A stretch of 64,000 bases of DNA from Petrimonas mucosa (GTDB lineage: Bacteria; Bacteroidota; Bacteroidia; Bacteroidales; Dysgonomonadaceae). Positions 24,968-34,088 of this stretch are shown here, piece by piece. A program made the position numbers and the translations under genes. Position 1 is the first letter of the stretch, and each line of letters opens with the position of its first letter. The stretch covers positions 3,155,001 through 3,219,000 of the forward strand of contig NZ_LT608328.1 of NCBI RefSeq assembly GCF_900095795.1. The letters are read 5' to 3'. The notes under the pieces are model-generated. The model did no database searches. It had not been told where the DNA came from and saw nothing but the letters and a program-made list of their open reading frames with translations.

Positions 24968-27432
24968 AGTACTCAATCCAAAAAATAGCCTCGATACTGG
25001 GCATAAAGAACCAATATCTTTTAGAGGGCGAAATAACACAACTGCTTACAGACAGCCGGAAGTTGAATTATCCCCAGGAGACACTCTTCTTCGCCATCGA
25101 GACAAGGCAGAACGATGCACACAAGTTTATTGCCGACCTTTATGGCTCTGGCGTCAGGAATTTCGTAGTGACCAAAATTCTACCGGAGTGGAAATCTTTC
25201 ACCGATGCCAATTTTCTCAAAGTTGGCAACACACTCCACGCCCTGCAGAGAGTGGCCGCATATCACCGTAAACAGTTCGATATTCCGGTGATAGGGATTA
25301 CCGGAAGCAATGGGAAAACGGTTGTCAAGGAGTGGCTCTATCAGCTTCTGGAGGAGGATTACAATATTGTCCGCTCACCTCGTAGCTACAACTCCCAAAC
25401 CGGCGTTCCGCTGTCGGTCTGGGAACTGAATCAGAATGCCACCCTGGCCATATTCGAAGCCGGCATCTCCCAACCCGACGAAATGAAATATCTCGAACAG
25501 GTTATCCGACCCACAATCGGTGTATTTACAAAGTTGGGCGAAGCTCACCAGGAGAACTTTTCGTCTCAACAGCAGAAATGTATGGAAAAGCTGGAGCTTT
25601 TCACCAATAGCAACGTGGTCATCTTTGAGGAGGACAACAAGATCATCAACCAATCGGCCGACATGATGGTCTTGTTGCAAAAAGCATTCTGCTGGTCGCG
25701 GAAATATCCAGATGCCCCACTCTACATCCGTAAGACGGAGAAGAACGGTGAGAGGACTACCATCCATTACTCCTTTCTCAATTTCGACTACTCGGTCACG
25801 ATCCCATTTACCGACGACGCCTCTGTTGAGAATGCCATCAGCTGCCTCGCGGTAATGCTCTACCTGAACGTCAAGCCGGAGAAGATTTCAGAACGGATGA
25901 TGAAACTGGAGCCGGTAGCCATGCGTCTCGATGTCCGTCAGGGAAAGAACAACTGTATCATCATCAACGACACCTACAACTCCGACATCAACTCCATAAA
26001 GATTGCGCTCGATTTCCAGCAGCAGCGGAAACTGGAAAGAACAATGAAGAAGACATTGATCATTTCAGACATACTTCAGACAGGGCTGTTGCCGAAATCA
26101 CTCTATAAATATGTGGCCGAACTGGTACAGCACGGCCGTATCGAGAAACTGATCGGGATCGGTCATGATATTTGCGAGAACAGTGAGGTATTTACTGTCG
26201 GGGAGAAATTCTTCTTTCGGTCGACCGAAGATTTCATCCGTTCCGAGATCTGGAAAAGTTTCGAAAACGAGCTGATACTGCTGAAAGGTTCACGCAAGTA
26301 CCATTTCGAGCAGATAAACGAGCTCCTTGAACAACGTGTTCACGAAACCGTTCTGGAGGTCGATCTGGATGCACTTGTCCACAACTTCAACTTCTATAAA
26401 TCGAGGATATCGCCCAACACGAAACTGATCTGCATGGTGAAAGCCAATGGTTATGGAGCAGGGGCTGTGGAGATAGCCAAAACGTTGCAGTATCACAGAT
26501 GTCCCTATTTCGCGGTTGCAGTTGCCGAAGAGGGTATCGAGCTGCGCAAGGAGGGGATATCAACTCCGATAATCGTGCTGAACCCCGAAGTCAACGGATT
26601 CGAGGAGCTCTTCTCGAAAGACCTGGAACCGGAGGTATACAACTTCAGGATTCTCGACGCCTTTATCAGGGAGGCCGAAAGGCGTGGCATAACCAACTAC
26701 CCCATCCACGTGAAGATCGATACCGGCATGCATCGGTTGGGGTTCCTCCCCGCGCAGATTCCTGAACTGATCGGACGGTTAAAATCCCAGAAGGGTTTGA
26801 AGGTGAAGTCTCTTTTCTCACACCTGGCTGCCAGTGAAAGCTGGATGTTCGACAGTTTCACACAGGAGCAGATCGCCACTCTCGAAGCCGCACACCGGGA
26901 GATCTGCAGTCAACTGGGCTATCCGGTCTGGAAACATATCCTCAATTCAGCCGGCATCGAGAGGTTTATCGACGCCCAGTGGGATATGGTAAGGCTGGGA
27001 ATTGGGCTATACGGGGTAAGTGCAAGTGGCCTGAGCGGCTTAAGGAACGTTGTCACACTCAAAACCACCATCCTGCAGATCCAGGAGATTCCCAACCACG
27101 AAACTGTCGGCTACGGGAGGAAAGAGACCCTCAACCGCGACACCAGAATTGCCACGATACGCATCGGTTATGCCGACGGACTGGACAGGAAGTGCGGGAA
27201 CAGAAACGGGAAAGTGTGGATCAACGGCAAATATGCCCCAATCGTGGGAAATGTATGTATGGATCTCTGCATGATCGACATTACCGGCATCGATGCCAAG
27301 GAAGGCGATACGGTGGTGGTCTTCGGTGAAAACCTGCCCGTATTGGAGGTTGCCGAAAGCATAAATACCATCCCTTACGAGATTCTCACTTCGATCTCTC
27401 CCCGTGTGAAACGTGTATATGTAAAAGAGTAA
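24964..27432 (+). CDS. murF-alr: bifunctional UDP-MurNAc-tripeptide:D-Ala-D-Ala ligase / alanine racemase
   Basis: 822 residues joining two peptidoglycan enzymes. The MurF half (about 1-455) carries the ATP loop GITGSNGKT (111-119) and the ligase signature NDTYNSDINS. The Alr half (about 458-822) has the PLP-binding Lys493 in CMVKANGYGAGAVE, the PLP loop HSSG-like segment and the catalytic Tyr in GYGRKETL. Together they make D-alanine from L-alanine and add the D-Ala-D-Ala dipeptide to the precursor. This fusion is a known Bacteroidetes trait. It is coupled to the GSCFA gene and followed 22 bp later by DUF2721. Confidence 0.96.
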   Translation: MKYSIQKIASILGIKNQYLLEGEITQLLTDSRKLNYPQETLFFAIETRQNDAHKFIADLYGSGVRNFVVTKILPEWKSFTDANFLKVGNTLHALQRVAAYHRKQFDIPVIGITGSNGKTVVKEWLYQLLEEDYNIVRSPRSYNSQTGVPLSVWELNQNATLAIFEAGISQPDEMKYLEQVIRPTIGVFTKLGEAHQENFSSQQQKCMEKLELFTNSNVVIFEEDNKIINQSADMMVLLQKAFCWSRKYPDAPLYIRKTEKNGERTTIHYSFLNFDYSVTIPFTDDASVENAISCLAVMLYLNVKPEKISERMMKLEPVAMRLDVRQGKNNCIIINDTYNSDINSIKIALDFQQQRKLERTMKKTLIISDILQTGLLPKSLYKYVAELVQHGRIEKLIGIGHDICENSEVFTVGEKFFFRSTEDFIRSEIWKSFENELILLKGSRKYHFEQINELLEQRVHETVLEVDLDALVHNFNFYKSRISPNTKLICMVKANGYGAGAVEIAKTLQYHRCPYFAVAVAEEGIELRKEGISTPIIVLNPEVNGFEELFSKDLEPEVYNFRILDAFIREAERRGITNYPIHVKIDTGMHRLGFLPAQIPELIGRLKSQKGLKVKSLFSHLAASESWMFDSFTQEQIATLEAAHREICSQLGYPVWKHILNSAGIERFIDAQWDMVRLGIGLYGVSASGLSGLRNVVTLKTTILQIQEIPNHETVGYGRKETLNRDTRIATIRIGYADGLDRKCGNRNGKVWINGKYAPIVGNVCMDLCMIDITGIDAKEGDTVVVFGENLPVLEVAESINTIPYEILTSISPRVKRVYVKE

Positions 27433-27454
27433 CAAAGACCTAAATATTGACAAA

Positions 27455-27856
27455 ATGGAACAATTAAGTTTAACTACTCCATCGCTGTTGTTTTCAGCGA
27501 TCTCATTGCTGATGCTGGCCTACACCAACCGCTTCTTGTCCTATGCACAGCTGGTCAGAAACCTGAAAGAGAAACTGACGGAGGACAAAAGCGCAGTGGC
27601 ACTCCCTCAGATTGCCAATTTACGGAAAAGGCTGACCCTTATCCAGAGTATGCAGATTTTCGGCATAATGAGCCTGCTGCTTTGTGTGGTAAGCATGTTT
27701 TTTATCTATATAAGGATGTATAATGCGGCAGGCTACATTTTTGGGATTGCAATGATCCTGCTGATCATCTCACTGGCCATCTGCGTTCGGGAGATTCAGA
27801 TATCGATGCGTTCGCTAAACCTGCATTTGCACGACATGGAAGAAATTGAAAAATGA
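27455..27856 (+). CDS. DUF2721 family small membrane protein
   Basis: 133 residues with three hydrophobic segments (about 8-26, 65-86, 91-110) and a basic cytoplasmic loop between the first two. The blocks LLFSAISLLMLAYTNRFL and ANLRKRLTLIQSMQIFGIMS match DUF2721 as remembered. It is the last gene of the GSCFA-murF transcript; its function is unknown. It converges on the nifX-like operon with a 64-bp gap in which I see no clear terminator. Confidence 0.8.
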   Translation: MEQLSLTTPSLLFSAISLLMLAYTNRFLSYAQLVRNLKEKLTEDKSAVALPQIANLRKRLTLIQSMQIFGIMSLLLCVVSMFFIYIRMYNAAGYIFGIAMILLIISLAICVREIQISMRSLNLHLHDMEEIEK

Positions 27857-27920
27857 ATCAGTTCCATACGCTATTTAGCTACGCCACAGGATACGGCAGC
27901 AGGAACAATTGGTATAACCG

Positions 27921-28307
27921 TTAGTCCTTATGGTTGCTGTTGCAGTCGTGATGACTCCCGTGCGCGTGTGACTGGCAGCTTGCTCCTCCATCTTTCAGGT
28001 TACCCGTCAGGTATGCGTTCACCGATTCATCCACATCTCCCTGACAATTCCGTATAACCTGTATATTACAGGATGAAAGCTTGTTAATTGCTCCCTCTCC
28101 GATACCACCGGCAAGCATCACCTTCACATCCATATCAGACAGATCAAAAGCAATATTCGACTTACAACCACAGCCGGCTGGTGAGTGGAGTATTTGCTTA
28201 TCCGTTATTTCGTTCTTTTCAGACACAGTGTAGATAGTGTAGAATGTGCAATGTCCGAAATGAGAATCGATTTGATTGTTGTCTTTTGTGGGTACTGCTA
28301 TTTTCAT
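27921..28307 (-). CDS. NifB/NifX-family metal-cluster-binding protein with His-rich tail
   Basis: 128 residues; the N-terminal 105 are the dinitrogenase iron-molybdenum cofactor-binding fold (MKIAVPTKDNNQIDSHFGHC, FDLSDMDVKVMLAGGIGEGA). Cysteines sit in SPAGCGCKSN, LSSCNIQ and NCQGD. The C-terminus is a metal-ligand-like tail with CQSHAHGSHHDC. No nitrogenase genes are in the window, so it more likely handles an iron-sulfur or other metal cofactor. It is last in the operon DUF5320 - DUF134 - MBL - NifX-like; such sets are familiar from clostridia and methanogens, hinting at horizontal acquisition (inference). Confidence 0.88.
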   Translation of the reverse strand: MKIAVPTKDNNQIDSHFGHCTFYTIYTVSEKNEITDKQILHSPAGCGCKSNIAFDLSDMDVKVMLAGGIGEGAINKLSSCNIQVIRNCQGDVDESVNAYLTGNLKDGGASCQSHAHGSHHDCNSNHKD

Positions 28308-28317
28308 GCTTCCGTTT

Positions 28318-29151
28318 TTATTTAATTGTTGTTGTGTATCCGGTGTAAAACCGGTTCAGTTGATTTCCCAATTGATTACGTAACCGCTCATAAACCTTTT
28401 CCCCGGTGCAATGCCCAGTGATGAAGCTGGTCTCCGGATAATTCGTTTTAAGCGCCGAGGCAATTGAACCTATTTCATCCGGAGATTCATACACCCGTCC
28501 TTCTTCACTATCGGGCAAATGAAAACCACCCATCACTGTCCCCACTTTTTTTCCGGTGGACAACGAAACGGAATCGAGGATATTCAGGATGCCCCGGTGT
28601 GCACAACCGGTGTAAACGAACAGATCTTCATGGCCAAAACTGAAGATCAGCTCGTGATTGAAGTCATCCGGAACAACTCCTTCTCCGGCATCCTTGTACA
28701 AGGCCTGATTTGCTTTGGGACGGGAATATTGCTTCGAAGAGGCCATAGACAAGGTGACCTCACGGAAAAATAGATTTTCCGTCTCCACATAGACAAAACG
28801 GTCTTTATGAGGTGTAAGATCCGCTTCGAGACTTATCCGGTGAAATCCGTTTCGTTCGGAGTAATAGAGTTGCCTCAACAGATTTCCTGAGAGATAAACA
28901 GGTGCAGTTTGGTTGAATTCGAGGAAAGCAGGCAAGCCGCCCACATGATCCACATGCCCGTGAGAGATAAATACAAAATCTACTGCACGGATATCAATGT
29001 TCATCTTTTCGGCATTCCGCATAAACCGGTCGGAAGCACCCACATCGAGCAAACAGTTGAATTGCGCAGTTTCCAGATAAAGGGAAAGCCCGTGTTCCGT
29101 CTCCAGCGATCCACCCTCTGCCCGATTATCAGACAGCACTGCAATGTTCAT
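28318..29151 (-). CDS. MBL-fold metallo-hydrolase, dihydropterin-synthase-like subgroup
   Basis: I start this 277-residue protein at ATG 29151 (MNIAVLSDNRAEGGS), which overlaps the upstream gene's TGA by 4 bp. The metal-binding motif is FISHGHVDHVGGLPAF; further ligands lie in TGCAHRGILNIL and ITGHCTGEKVYERL. EHGLSLYLE and CLLDVGASDRFMRNAEKMNI are typical of the archaeal subgroup annotated as ribofuranosylaminobenzene-phosphate/dihydropterin synthase-like. It probably binds two Zn or Fe ions. The substrate is unknown; the operon context links it to metal-cofactor handling. Confidence 0.88.
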   Translation of the reverse strand: MNIAVLSDNRAEGGSLETEHGLSLYLETAQFNCLLDVGASDRFMRNAEKMNIDIRAVDFVFISHGHVDHVGGLPAFLEFNQTAPVYLSGNLLRQLYYSERNGFHRISLEADLTPHKDRFVYVETENLFFREVTLSMASSKQYSRPKANQALYKDAGEGVVPDDFNHELIFSFGHEDLFVYTGCAHRGILNILDSVSLSTGKKVGTVMGGFHLPDSEEGRVYESPDEIGSIASALKTNYPETSFITGHCTGEKVYERLRNQLGNQLNRFYTGYTTTIK

Positions 29152-29564
29152 TTCTCTTCTGCATTTATGGGCATCAACTCGTCGTTTCCATATATTTTGC
29201 AGTCCTTGCAACGAACATGATTCTCCCTCCCCCCGACCAACTTATAACAACGTCTACAGCGAAACCACTCCCTGTCGAACTGCACGTTGCCACCCTCAAT
29301 ATTGACCATGTTCCCTTCCACCAACGCCTGAGCAATGGTTTTGCGGGCCTGTTCGTAAATGCGCGTCAAGGTAGGCCGGGATACGTTCATCTGCTCCGCT
29401 GCCTGTTCCTGACGCAATCCTTCGTAATCCAGTAAACGGATGGCCTCATATTCATCATACAACAAAGTAACCTCTTTCAACATTTTTCGCGGGATACCAA
29501 ACGGCTTGAATCCCTGCATCAGGGGAGGATTGGATATTTTCCGATTTTGTTTGGGACGTGGCAT
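29148..29564 (-). CDS. DUF134 family putative DNA-binding protein
   Basis: 138 residues starting at ATG 29564 (MPRPKQNRKISN); the longer open frame upstream overlaps DUF5320 and is not needed. The N-terminus FKPFGIPRKMLKEVTLLYDEYEAIRLLDYEGL and sigma-region-4-like HTH (LRQEQAAEQMNVSRPTLTRI) define DUF134. The C-terminal CRRCYKL and CKDCKIY form a probable zinc- or iron-binding ribbon. It may regulate its own operon through the TGAACATATGTTCA palindrome upstream (inference). Its stop overlaps the MBL start (ATGA). Confidence 0.9.
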   Translation of the reverse strand: MPRPKQNRKISNPPLMQGFKPFGIPRKMLKEVTLLYDEYEAIRLLDYEGLRQEQAAEQMNVSRPTLTRIYEQARKTIAQALVEGNMVNIEGGNVQFDREWFRCRRCYKLVGGRENHVRCKDCKIYGNDELMPINAEEK

Positions 29565-29571
29565 GATGACC

Positions 29572-29754
29572 TCATTTTTTATATTGATGGTTACGTTTTC
29601 TGTTGCCATCACTCCCACCCGCTTTACGGCGCATACCCATTCCAACTCCCAACTCTTTCTTTTTTTCTTCAGGCGAGAGCAAACTGCATTTTCCCAATTT
29701 CCGTCCTGTTCCAAGACCTTGTCCGACAGGACCGCTTCCATCCATCTTTGGCAT
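29572..29754 (-). CDS. DUF5320 family small Gly-rich protein
   Basis: 60 residues beginning at ATG 29754 (MPKMDGSGPVGQGLGTGRK), the typical DUF5320 opening with its repeated Gly-Pro-Xaa-Gly turns, followed by LGKCSLLSPEEKKKELGVG. The frame continues upstream but without family character. Members accompany NifX/NifB-like and DUF134 proteins in anaerobes; their function is not known. It is the first gene of the four-gene operon and ends 7 bp before the DUF134 start. Small enough to be missed by automatic gene callers. Confidence 0.8.
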   Translation of the reverse strand: MPKMDGSGPVGQGLGTGRKLGKCSLLSPEEKKKELGVGMGMRRKAGGSDGNRKRNHQYKK

Positions 29755-29817
29755 ACTTTTATTTTTTACCTGTTTCACTCGTGTTATGCGGTTGTTCAAT
29801 CTTCTATAAACCGTTTA

Positions 29818-29849
29818 CAAAAATAACAATAATTTTGAACATATGTTCA
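29818..29849 (-). promoter_or_regulatory. promoter and 14-bp palindromic operator of the DUF5320 operon
   Basis: CAAAAATA on + (29818-29825) reads TATTTTTG on -, a -7 box 64 bp upstream of the DUF5320 ATG. Immediately upstream of it the perfect palindrome TGAACATATGTTCA (29836-29849) lies between the -7 box and the -33 position, where a bound dimer would affect transcription. The cognate regulator is unknown; the HTH protein DUF134 encoded in the same operon is an obvious candidate. Confidence 0.5.
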
Positions 29850-29964
29850 TTACAAGATGCTTTTTTTTAATAATTCACACAATAAGCACAAGGAGTAAGG
29901 AGGATTCCCCTTAAGAAAAAAACCGGATACCCGGTAAAACCGGTTCCGGCTCAGAATATTACAA

Positions 29965-29997
29965 TAAAAAAAGCACCTCGATTGAGGTGCTTTTTTT
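29965..29997 (-). terminator. bidirectional intrinsic terminator behind ompA
   Basis: AAAAAAAGCACCTC and GAGGTGCTTTTTTT form a symmetrical stem around the loop GATT (29979-29982). Seven A and seven T flank the GC stem, so it works on either strand; it lies 25 bp beyond the stop of ompA. Confidence 0.85.
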
Positions 29998-30021
29998 ATT
30001 GATATATCTCTTGCTTCTGAA

Positions 30022-31176
30022 TTATTCAGCGAAGAAGATAGCAACACGGTTCCAGTCGTTTTCTGCGTAAGGCTGTTCAGTGTCGCCTTTCCAGTCGATA
30101 GAGATGCGGCTGCTGTCGATTCCGTACTCGTTAGTCAGAGCGTTTGCAACAGCTTTAGCACGTTTTTCAGAAAGTGCAAGGTTGTAAGCAGGTGTACCGG
30201 TCTGTCTGTCTGCATAAGCAACAATCTTAACGGTAGCGTTAGGATTGGCCTTCATGTATTCAGCGGTGTTGTAAACGCTTACTTGCTGACCCTTGTCGAT
30301 CTTGTAAGAGTTGATACGGAAGAATACTACGTTCGGTACATATACGCTTTCAGTAACTGCAGGAGCAACTTCAGGACAATCTGGGCAAGATTCCGGTCTC
30401 TTTCTGAGGTTTTCGTTTTCAGCACGCAGTCTGTTGATCTGGCTGTTCAGGTCGTTGATCAGGTTGTAGTCCATCAACTCGGCAGGAGTGAATTCCTGTT
30501 TGCCGCCCAAACCAAATTTGAGACCTGCAGTTCCGGTAAACATGCCATCATATTCGAAATCGCCCTGGATACCGCTTCCGTCAAATGTTTCCTGGAGTAC
30601 TCTCCAACCCAGTTCGAGGAAGAGAGAAACGCTTCTTGAAAGACGGAAGTTGTTGATCAAACCGAGGTTGTAAGTGAGCGATTGATTCTGGTTCTTGAAG
30701 AGATCACCATCAGGATTTGGTTTTTTCCAGTCTGCATCCAGACCGTACATGTAACCAACACCTGCATAAGGAGCGAGGTTCCATACCCTTCCAGGTTTGT
30801 AACCGCCCAACGCGTCGGTCAGGCTCCACATGATATCGAGGTGACCGCCCAGCCAGTTCTGTTCTGCTCCAACGGGAACATTGGCAACGTGTTTAATGTG
30901 ACCGCCGTCGATAACAAGACGGGTACCCCATACCGGAGAGTTCCATCTTCCGATTTCAATCTGGCCCATCCATCCCAGACGATCGCCAAAGCTTGCATCA
31001 GCATCGTTTTCAGCTTTTGTGGTATAGATGTTGGTGCCACCGCCCAGACCAATATACCAATGGTCGCTGGCCTTGTCTTTCAGGTACACGGTACCGTTGG
31101 AGACATTTTGTACTTCCTGTGCACTCATGCCGAATGCAAAAAGAGCCGCAATTAAAAGTAAACTAAACTTTTTCAT
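30022..31176 (-). CDS. OmpA-family outer membrane protein
   Basis: 384 residues. Signal peptide MKKFSLLLIAALFAFGMSAQ (1-20), then an eight-stranded beta-barrel-like region to about 225 (DHWYIGLGGGTNIY, LAPYAGVGYMYG, LFLELGWRV). A short coiled coil (NDLNSQINRLRAENENLRK) and a Cys-Pro segment (PESCPDCPEV) follow. The C-terminal OmpA peptidoglycan-binding domain covers about 280-384 (VVFFRINSYKID, YADRQTGTPAYNLALSEKRA). It resembles the abundant OmpA-like porins of Porphyromonas and Bacteroides that link the outer membrane to peptidoglycan. A good promoter about 170 bp upstream implies a long leader, and a strong terminator follows. Confidence 0.95.
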   Translation of the reverse strand: MKKFSLLLIAALFAFGMSAQEVQNVSNGTVYLKDKASDHWYIGLGGGTNIYTTKAENDADASFGDRLGWMGQIEIGRWNSPVWGTRLVIDGGHIKHVANVPVGAEQNWLGGHLDIMWSLTDALGGYKPGRVWNLAPYAGVGYMYGLDADWKKPNPDGDLFKNQNQSLTYNLGLINNFRLSRSVSLFLELGWRVLQETFDGSGIQGDFEYDGMFTGTAGLKFGLGGKQEFTPAELMDYNLINDLNSQINRLRAENENLRKRPESCPDCPEVAPAVTESVYVPNVVFFRINSYKIDKGQQVSVYNTAEYMKANPNATVKIVAYADRQTGTPAYNLALSEKRAKAVANALTNEYGIDSSRISIDWKGDTEQPYAENDWNRVAIFFAE

Positions 31177-31345
31177 AAATCTAAATTCTAATTAAAATTT
31201 GTTTATTACAATAACTCGATAATCAATGTCTATAGTTAATACTGTTGAGCGTGATCCTCAGTTTTTTTATAACATTTGTATTTTTAAAATGTTCGCAAAA
31301 GCATAATAATGCAATAAAATTAGCTTTTATTAAGCGAAATCACAG

Positions 31346-31374
31346 CAAAGATAAATCTTATTTCGAAAACTCAA
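31346..31374 (-). promoter_or_regulatory. ompA promoter with long leader
   Basis: On -, TATCTTTG (31353-31346) is preceded by TTG (31374-31372) with an 18-bp spacer, a good match to the Bacteroidetes promoter. Predicted start near 31341 leaves about 165 nt of AT-rich untranslated leader containing the palindrome GCATAATAATGC-like segment near 31301. Confidence 0.6.
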
Positions 31375-31453
31375 TCGTTTTTTCAAGGAAAATTGCTAAA
31401 AAAGTCCTGATTTTGGGTATTTTTCCACATTTTGTAGCGAACCCGAAGAGGTC

Positions 31454-32314
31454 TCAACCCAAATAACTTTTTAACAGTTTACTCCTCGAGTCCTGACGCA
31501 ATCTTCTAATCGCTTTTTCTTTTATTTGTCGTACACGCTCACGGGTGAGTTGAAACTTGTCACCAATCTCTTCCAGCGTCATCTCCTGGCATCCTATTCC
31601 AAAGAACATCTTGATAATATCGCTTTCACGTTCGGTAAGGGTTGCCAATGCGCGGTCGATCTCCTTCTGCAACGATTCGTTTATCAGGGTTCTGTCTGCT
31701 ACTGGCGCGTCGTCGTTCACGAGGACATCCAGCAGGCTGTTGTCCTCACCCTCCACGAAGGGTGCATCCATCGAGATGTGGCGACCGGAAACCTTCAACG
31801 AGTCGGTCACTTTTTCAACAGAGAGGTCAAGCTCCTGAGCCAGCTCCTCTGCCGATGGGCGTCGTTCATTCTCCTGTTCGAATTTCTGGAAAGCCTTGCT
31901 GATCTTGTTCAATGAACCCACCTGATTGAGCGGCAGCCTCACTATACGCGACTGTTCTGCCAGTGCCTGCAAAATAGATTGGCGGATCCACCAGACGGCG
32001 TAACTGATGAATTTGAACCCCCGGGTCTCGTCGAACTTTTCAGCGGCCTTAATCAGTCCCAGATTGCCCTCATTGATCAGGTCGGGCAAACTGAGTCCCT
32101 GGTTTTGGTATTGTTTTGCTACAGACACAACAAACCGCAAATTGGCCCGCGTCAGCTTTTCAAGAGCTTTCCTGTCACCTTTCTTGATTGCTTGAGCCAA
32201 TTCCACTTCCTCCTCCACGGTTATCAGGTCTTCCCTGCCAATCTCCTGGAGGTATTTATCTAAAGAAGCGCTTTCACGATTTGTAATCGATTTTGTAATC
32301 TTTAATTGTCTCAT
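31454..32314 (-). CDS. rpoD: primary RNA polymerase sigma factor (RpoD/SigA)
   Basis: 286 residues, the short form usual in Bacteroidetes, lacking region 1.1. Region 1.2 starts at [16 protein letters not shown]; region 2 includes [21 protein letters not shown] and [21 protein letters not shown] (core binding and -10 recognition). Region 3 follows, and region 4 has [23 protein letters not shown] for -35/-33 contact. It reads the TAnnTTTG promoters seen throughout this window. It has its own promoter box at 32359-32352. Confidence 0.98.
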   Translation of the reverse strand: MRQLKITKSITNRESASLDKYLQEIGREDLITVEEEVELAQAIKKGDRKALEKLTRANLRFVVSVAKQYQNQGLSLPDLINEGNLGLIKAAEKFDETRGFKFISYAVWWIRQSILQALAEQSRIVRLPLNQVGSLNKISKAFQKFEQENERRPSAEELAQELDLSVEKVTDSLKVSGRHISMDAPFVEGEDNSLLDVLVNDDAPVADRTLINESLQKEIDRALATLTERESDIIKMFFGIGCQEMTLEEIGDKFQLTRERVRQIKEKAIRRLRQDSRSKLLKSYLG

Positions 32315-32351
32315 CTATTATACCTTATGCTTTTACTACTAAAATGGGGTG

Positions 32352-32359
32352 CAAAGTTA
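32352..32359 (-). promoter_or_regulatory. -7 promoter element of rpoD
   Basis: CAAAGTTA on + reads TAACTTTG on -, 37 bp upstream of the rpoD ATG; a matching -33 TTG at the ideal distance was not found. Confidence 0.45.
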
Positions 32360-32520
32360 CTCTTTTTTTTGCAATAAGAGAATTATCATTTAACACTTTA
32401 TTGCTTTTGCGTTTAACAGCGAAGGATTTGGATCCCTCCAAACCCTTTGCTATAGAAACACACATCGGCATGTTTTTGTTACAGCAAAAACCGCCTATTA
32501 ACTTTAATTAACTGAGCACT

Positions 32521-34044
32521 CTACTTTCCACCCTGAGACAGGTCAATCGCGATATATTGGGTTCTTCCGTTCGGGTAAAACCCGGCAATCAGAATCACTT
32601 TGTCCTGACTGGTTCTGCTTACGTTTGAAACGATGTTGGCAATATCGCTCTCGCTGTTCACAGGCGTATTGTTCACCCGCATGATGATGAATCCCTTGTT
32701 TATCCCCTCCTTGCGGAAGAGGCCGTTACTGGTTACGCTCGACACTTCTACCCCGCTATTGATACCAAGTTGCCGTTTTCTGGCAGCGGGAATTTCATTG
32801 AATGTGGCACCCAGCACGCTCATGTTGTCTGCGCTGCGCTGAATTTCGGTGTTGCCGGCATCATTCTTCAGTTCAACCGTATAAGAGTGTTCCTTTCCGT
32901 TTCTCTCTACCGTCACCTTCACTTTATCACCGGGACGGTATCTGCTGAGCTGATCCTGTAACTCGGCGAAATTGCGGATATGCACGTTGTTGATCGCCTT
33001 GATGATATCGCCTTTTTCCAAACCGGCAGCCTTAGCAGCACTCCTGTCTCCAAAATCTTCTACCAGAACACCGACGATTTGCGACAACTCCCTGGCTCTT
33101 TCGGGATCCTGTCTCCTGACAACATCAATGTTGGGGGCCTGGATACCAAGCACGGCCCGTTGTACAGCCCCGTACTGTTTCAGGTCTGCGGCCACCTTGC
33201 CGGCAATTGAGATAGGAACCGCAAAAGCAAGTCCGTTGAAGTCGCCCGATTGGGAGAAGATTGCCGTATTGATTCCTACCAGCTCGCCTTTTGTATTCAC
33301 CAGGGCACCGCCACTGTTTCCCCTGTTAACTGCCGCATCGATCTGGATAAACGATTGAATGCTCAGGTTTCCGCCGACAATGTTGCCCCGATTCTTGGCA
33401 CTAACGATACCGGCGGTTACGGTCGATGTGAGGTTGAAAGGATTGCCTACGGCAAGGACCCACTCTCCCACCTGCAAGGCATCGGAATTTCCAAAAGTGA
33501 GGTAAGGGAAGTCGTCTCCCTCAATTTTGAGTAGTGCAATATCGGTTTGCGGATCAGTTCCGATTACCTTGGCCGTCATCTCCCTGTTGTCGTTCAGTGA
33601 TACCGTCACCTCGGTGGCACCTTCCACAACGTGATTGTTGGTGATGATGTACCCATCCTTCGAAATGATTACTCCCGAACCGAAACCGATCTGTTCACGA
33701 GGTTGCATGTTCCGTTCGCCAAAGCCGAAGAAGAAGTCGAACGGATTCATATATTGCTGTTGGCTGATAGACTTGACCTTTACGTGAACAACGCCGTTTA
33801 CCGATTTGGCGGCAGCCTCCGTAAAATCGGGATAACCCTGCTGGGTGGTCAGGCTGGCCAATTTTACACTCTTATCCTGGTCAAAAGAGTCTGCATATTC
33901 ATTCGTACCGATATTCACGGCAGGAGATATAACTCCTTTCGGGCTGTTCTTCGAAATGGCATTGTACCCGAAAAGGGTTATGACTGAACTGAGTATGGCA
34001 ACAACAACGATTGTTGTAATGCTTTTTACATTTCCAGTATTCAT
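32521..34044 (-). CDS. htrA: Do/HtrA-family periplasmic serine protease
   Basis: 507 residues, anchored or exported by an N-terminal hydrophobic segment (about 9-29). The trypsin-like domain has the catalytic triad His138 (ITNNHVVEG), Asp168 (PQTDIALLK) and Ser244 (NRGNSGGALVN). Two PDZ domains follow (about 290-385 with EKGDIIKAINNVHIRNF, and about 410-500 with VNSESDIANIVS). It degrades or refolds damaged envelope proteins. It is transcribed alone from a TACATTTG box at 34088-34081. All catalytic residues are present and length is normal for DegP/DegQ. Confidence 0.97.
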   Translation of the reverse strand: MNTGNVKSITTIVVVAILSSVITLFGYNAISKNSPKGVISPAVNIGTNEYADSFDQDKSVKLASLTTQQGYPDFTEAAAKSVNGVVHVKVKSISQQQYMNPFDFFFGFGERNMQPREQIGFGSGVIISKDGYIITNNHVVEGATEVTVSLNDNREMTAKVIGTDPQTDIALLKIEGDDFPYLTFGNSDALQVGEWVLAVGNPFNLTSTVTAGIVSAKNRGNIVGGNLSIQSFIQIDAAVNRGNSGGALVNTKGELVGINTAIFSQSGDFNGLAFAVPISIAGKVAADLKQYGAVQRAVLGIQAPNIDVVRRQDPERARELSQIVGVLVEDFGDRSAAKAAGLEKGDIIKAINNVHIRNFAELQDQLSRYRPGDKVKVTVERNGKEHSYTVELKNDAGNTEIQRSADNMSVLGATFNEIPAARKRQLGINSGVEVSSVTSNGLFRKEGINKGFIIMRVNNTPVNSESDIANIVSNVSRTSQDKVILIAGFYPNGRTQYIAIDLSQGGK

Positions 34045-34080
34045 ATGCTTGTCAATTAGGTTTTAATTTTAACACTTACA

Positions 34081-34088
34081 CAAATGTA
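34081..34088 (-). promoter_or_regulatory. -7 promoter element of htrA
   Basis: CAAATGTA on + reads TACATTTG on -, 36 bp upstream of the htrA start. No extracytoplasmic-stress sigma motif was recognised beside it. Confidence 0.45.

Noticed and set aside
29900-29945. GC-rich dyads of CCGG type downstream of the DUF5320 operon promoter
   Set aside because: Imperfect, without T-tract, and adjacent to a far stronger terminator; no separate function can be argued.
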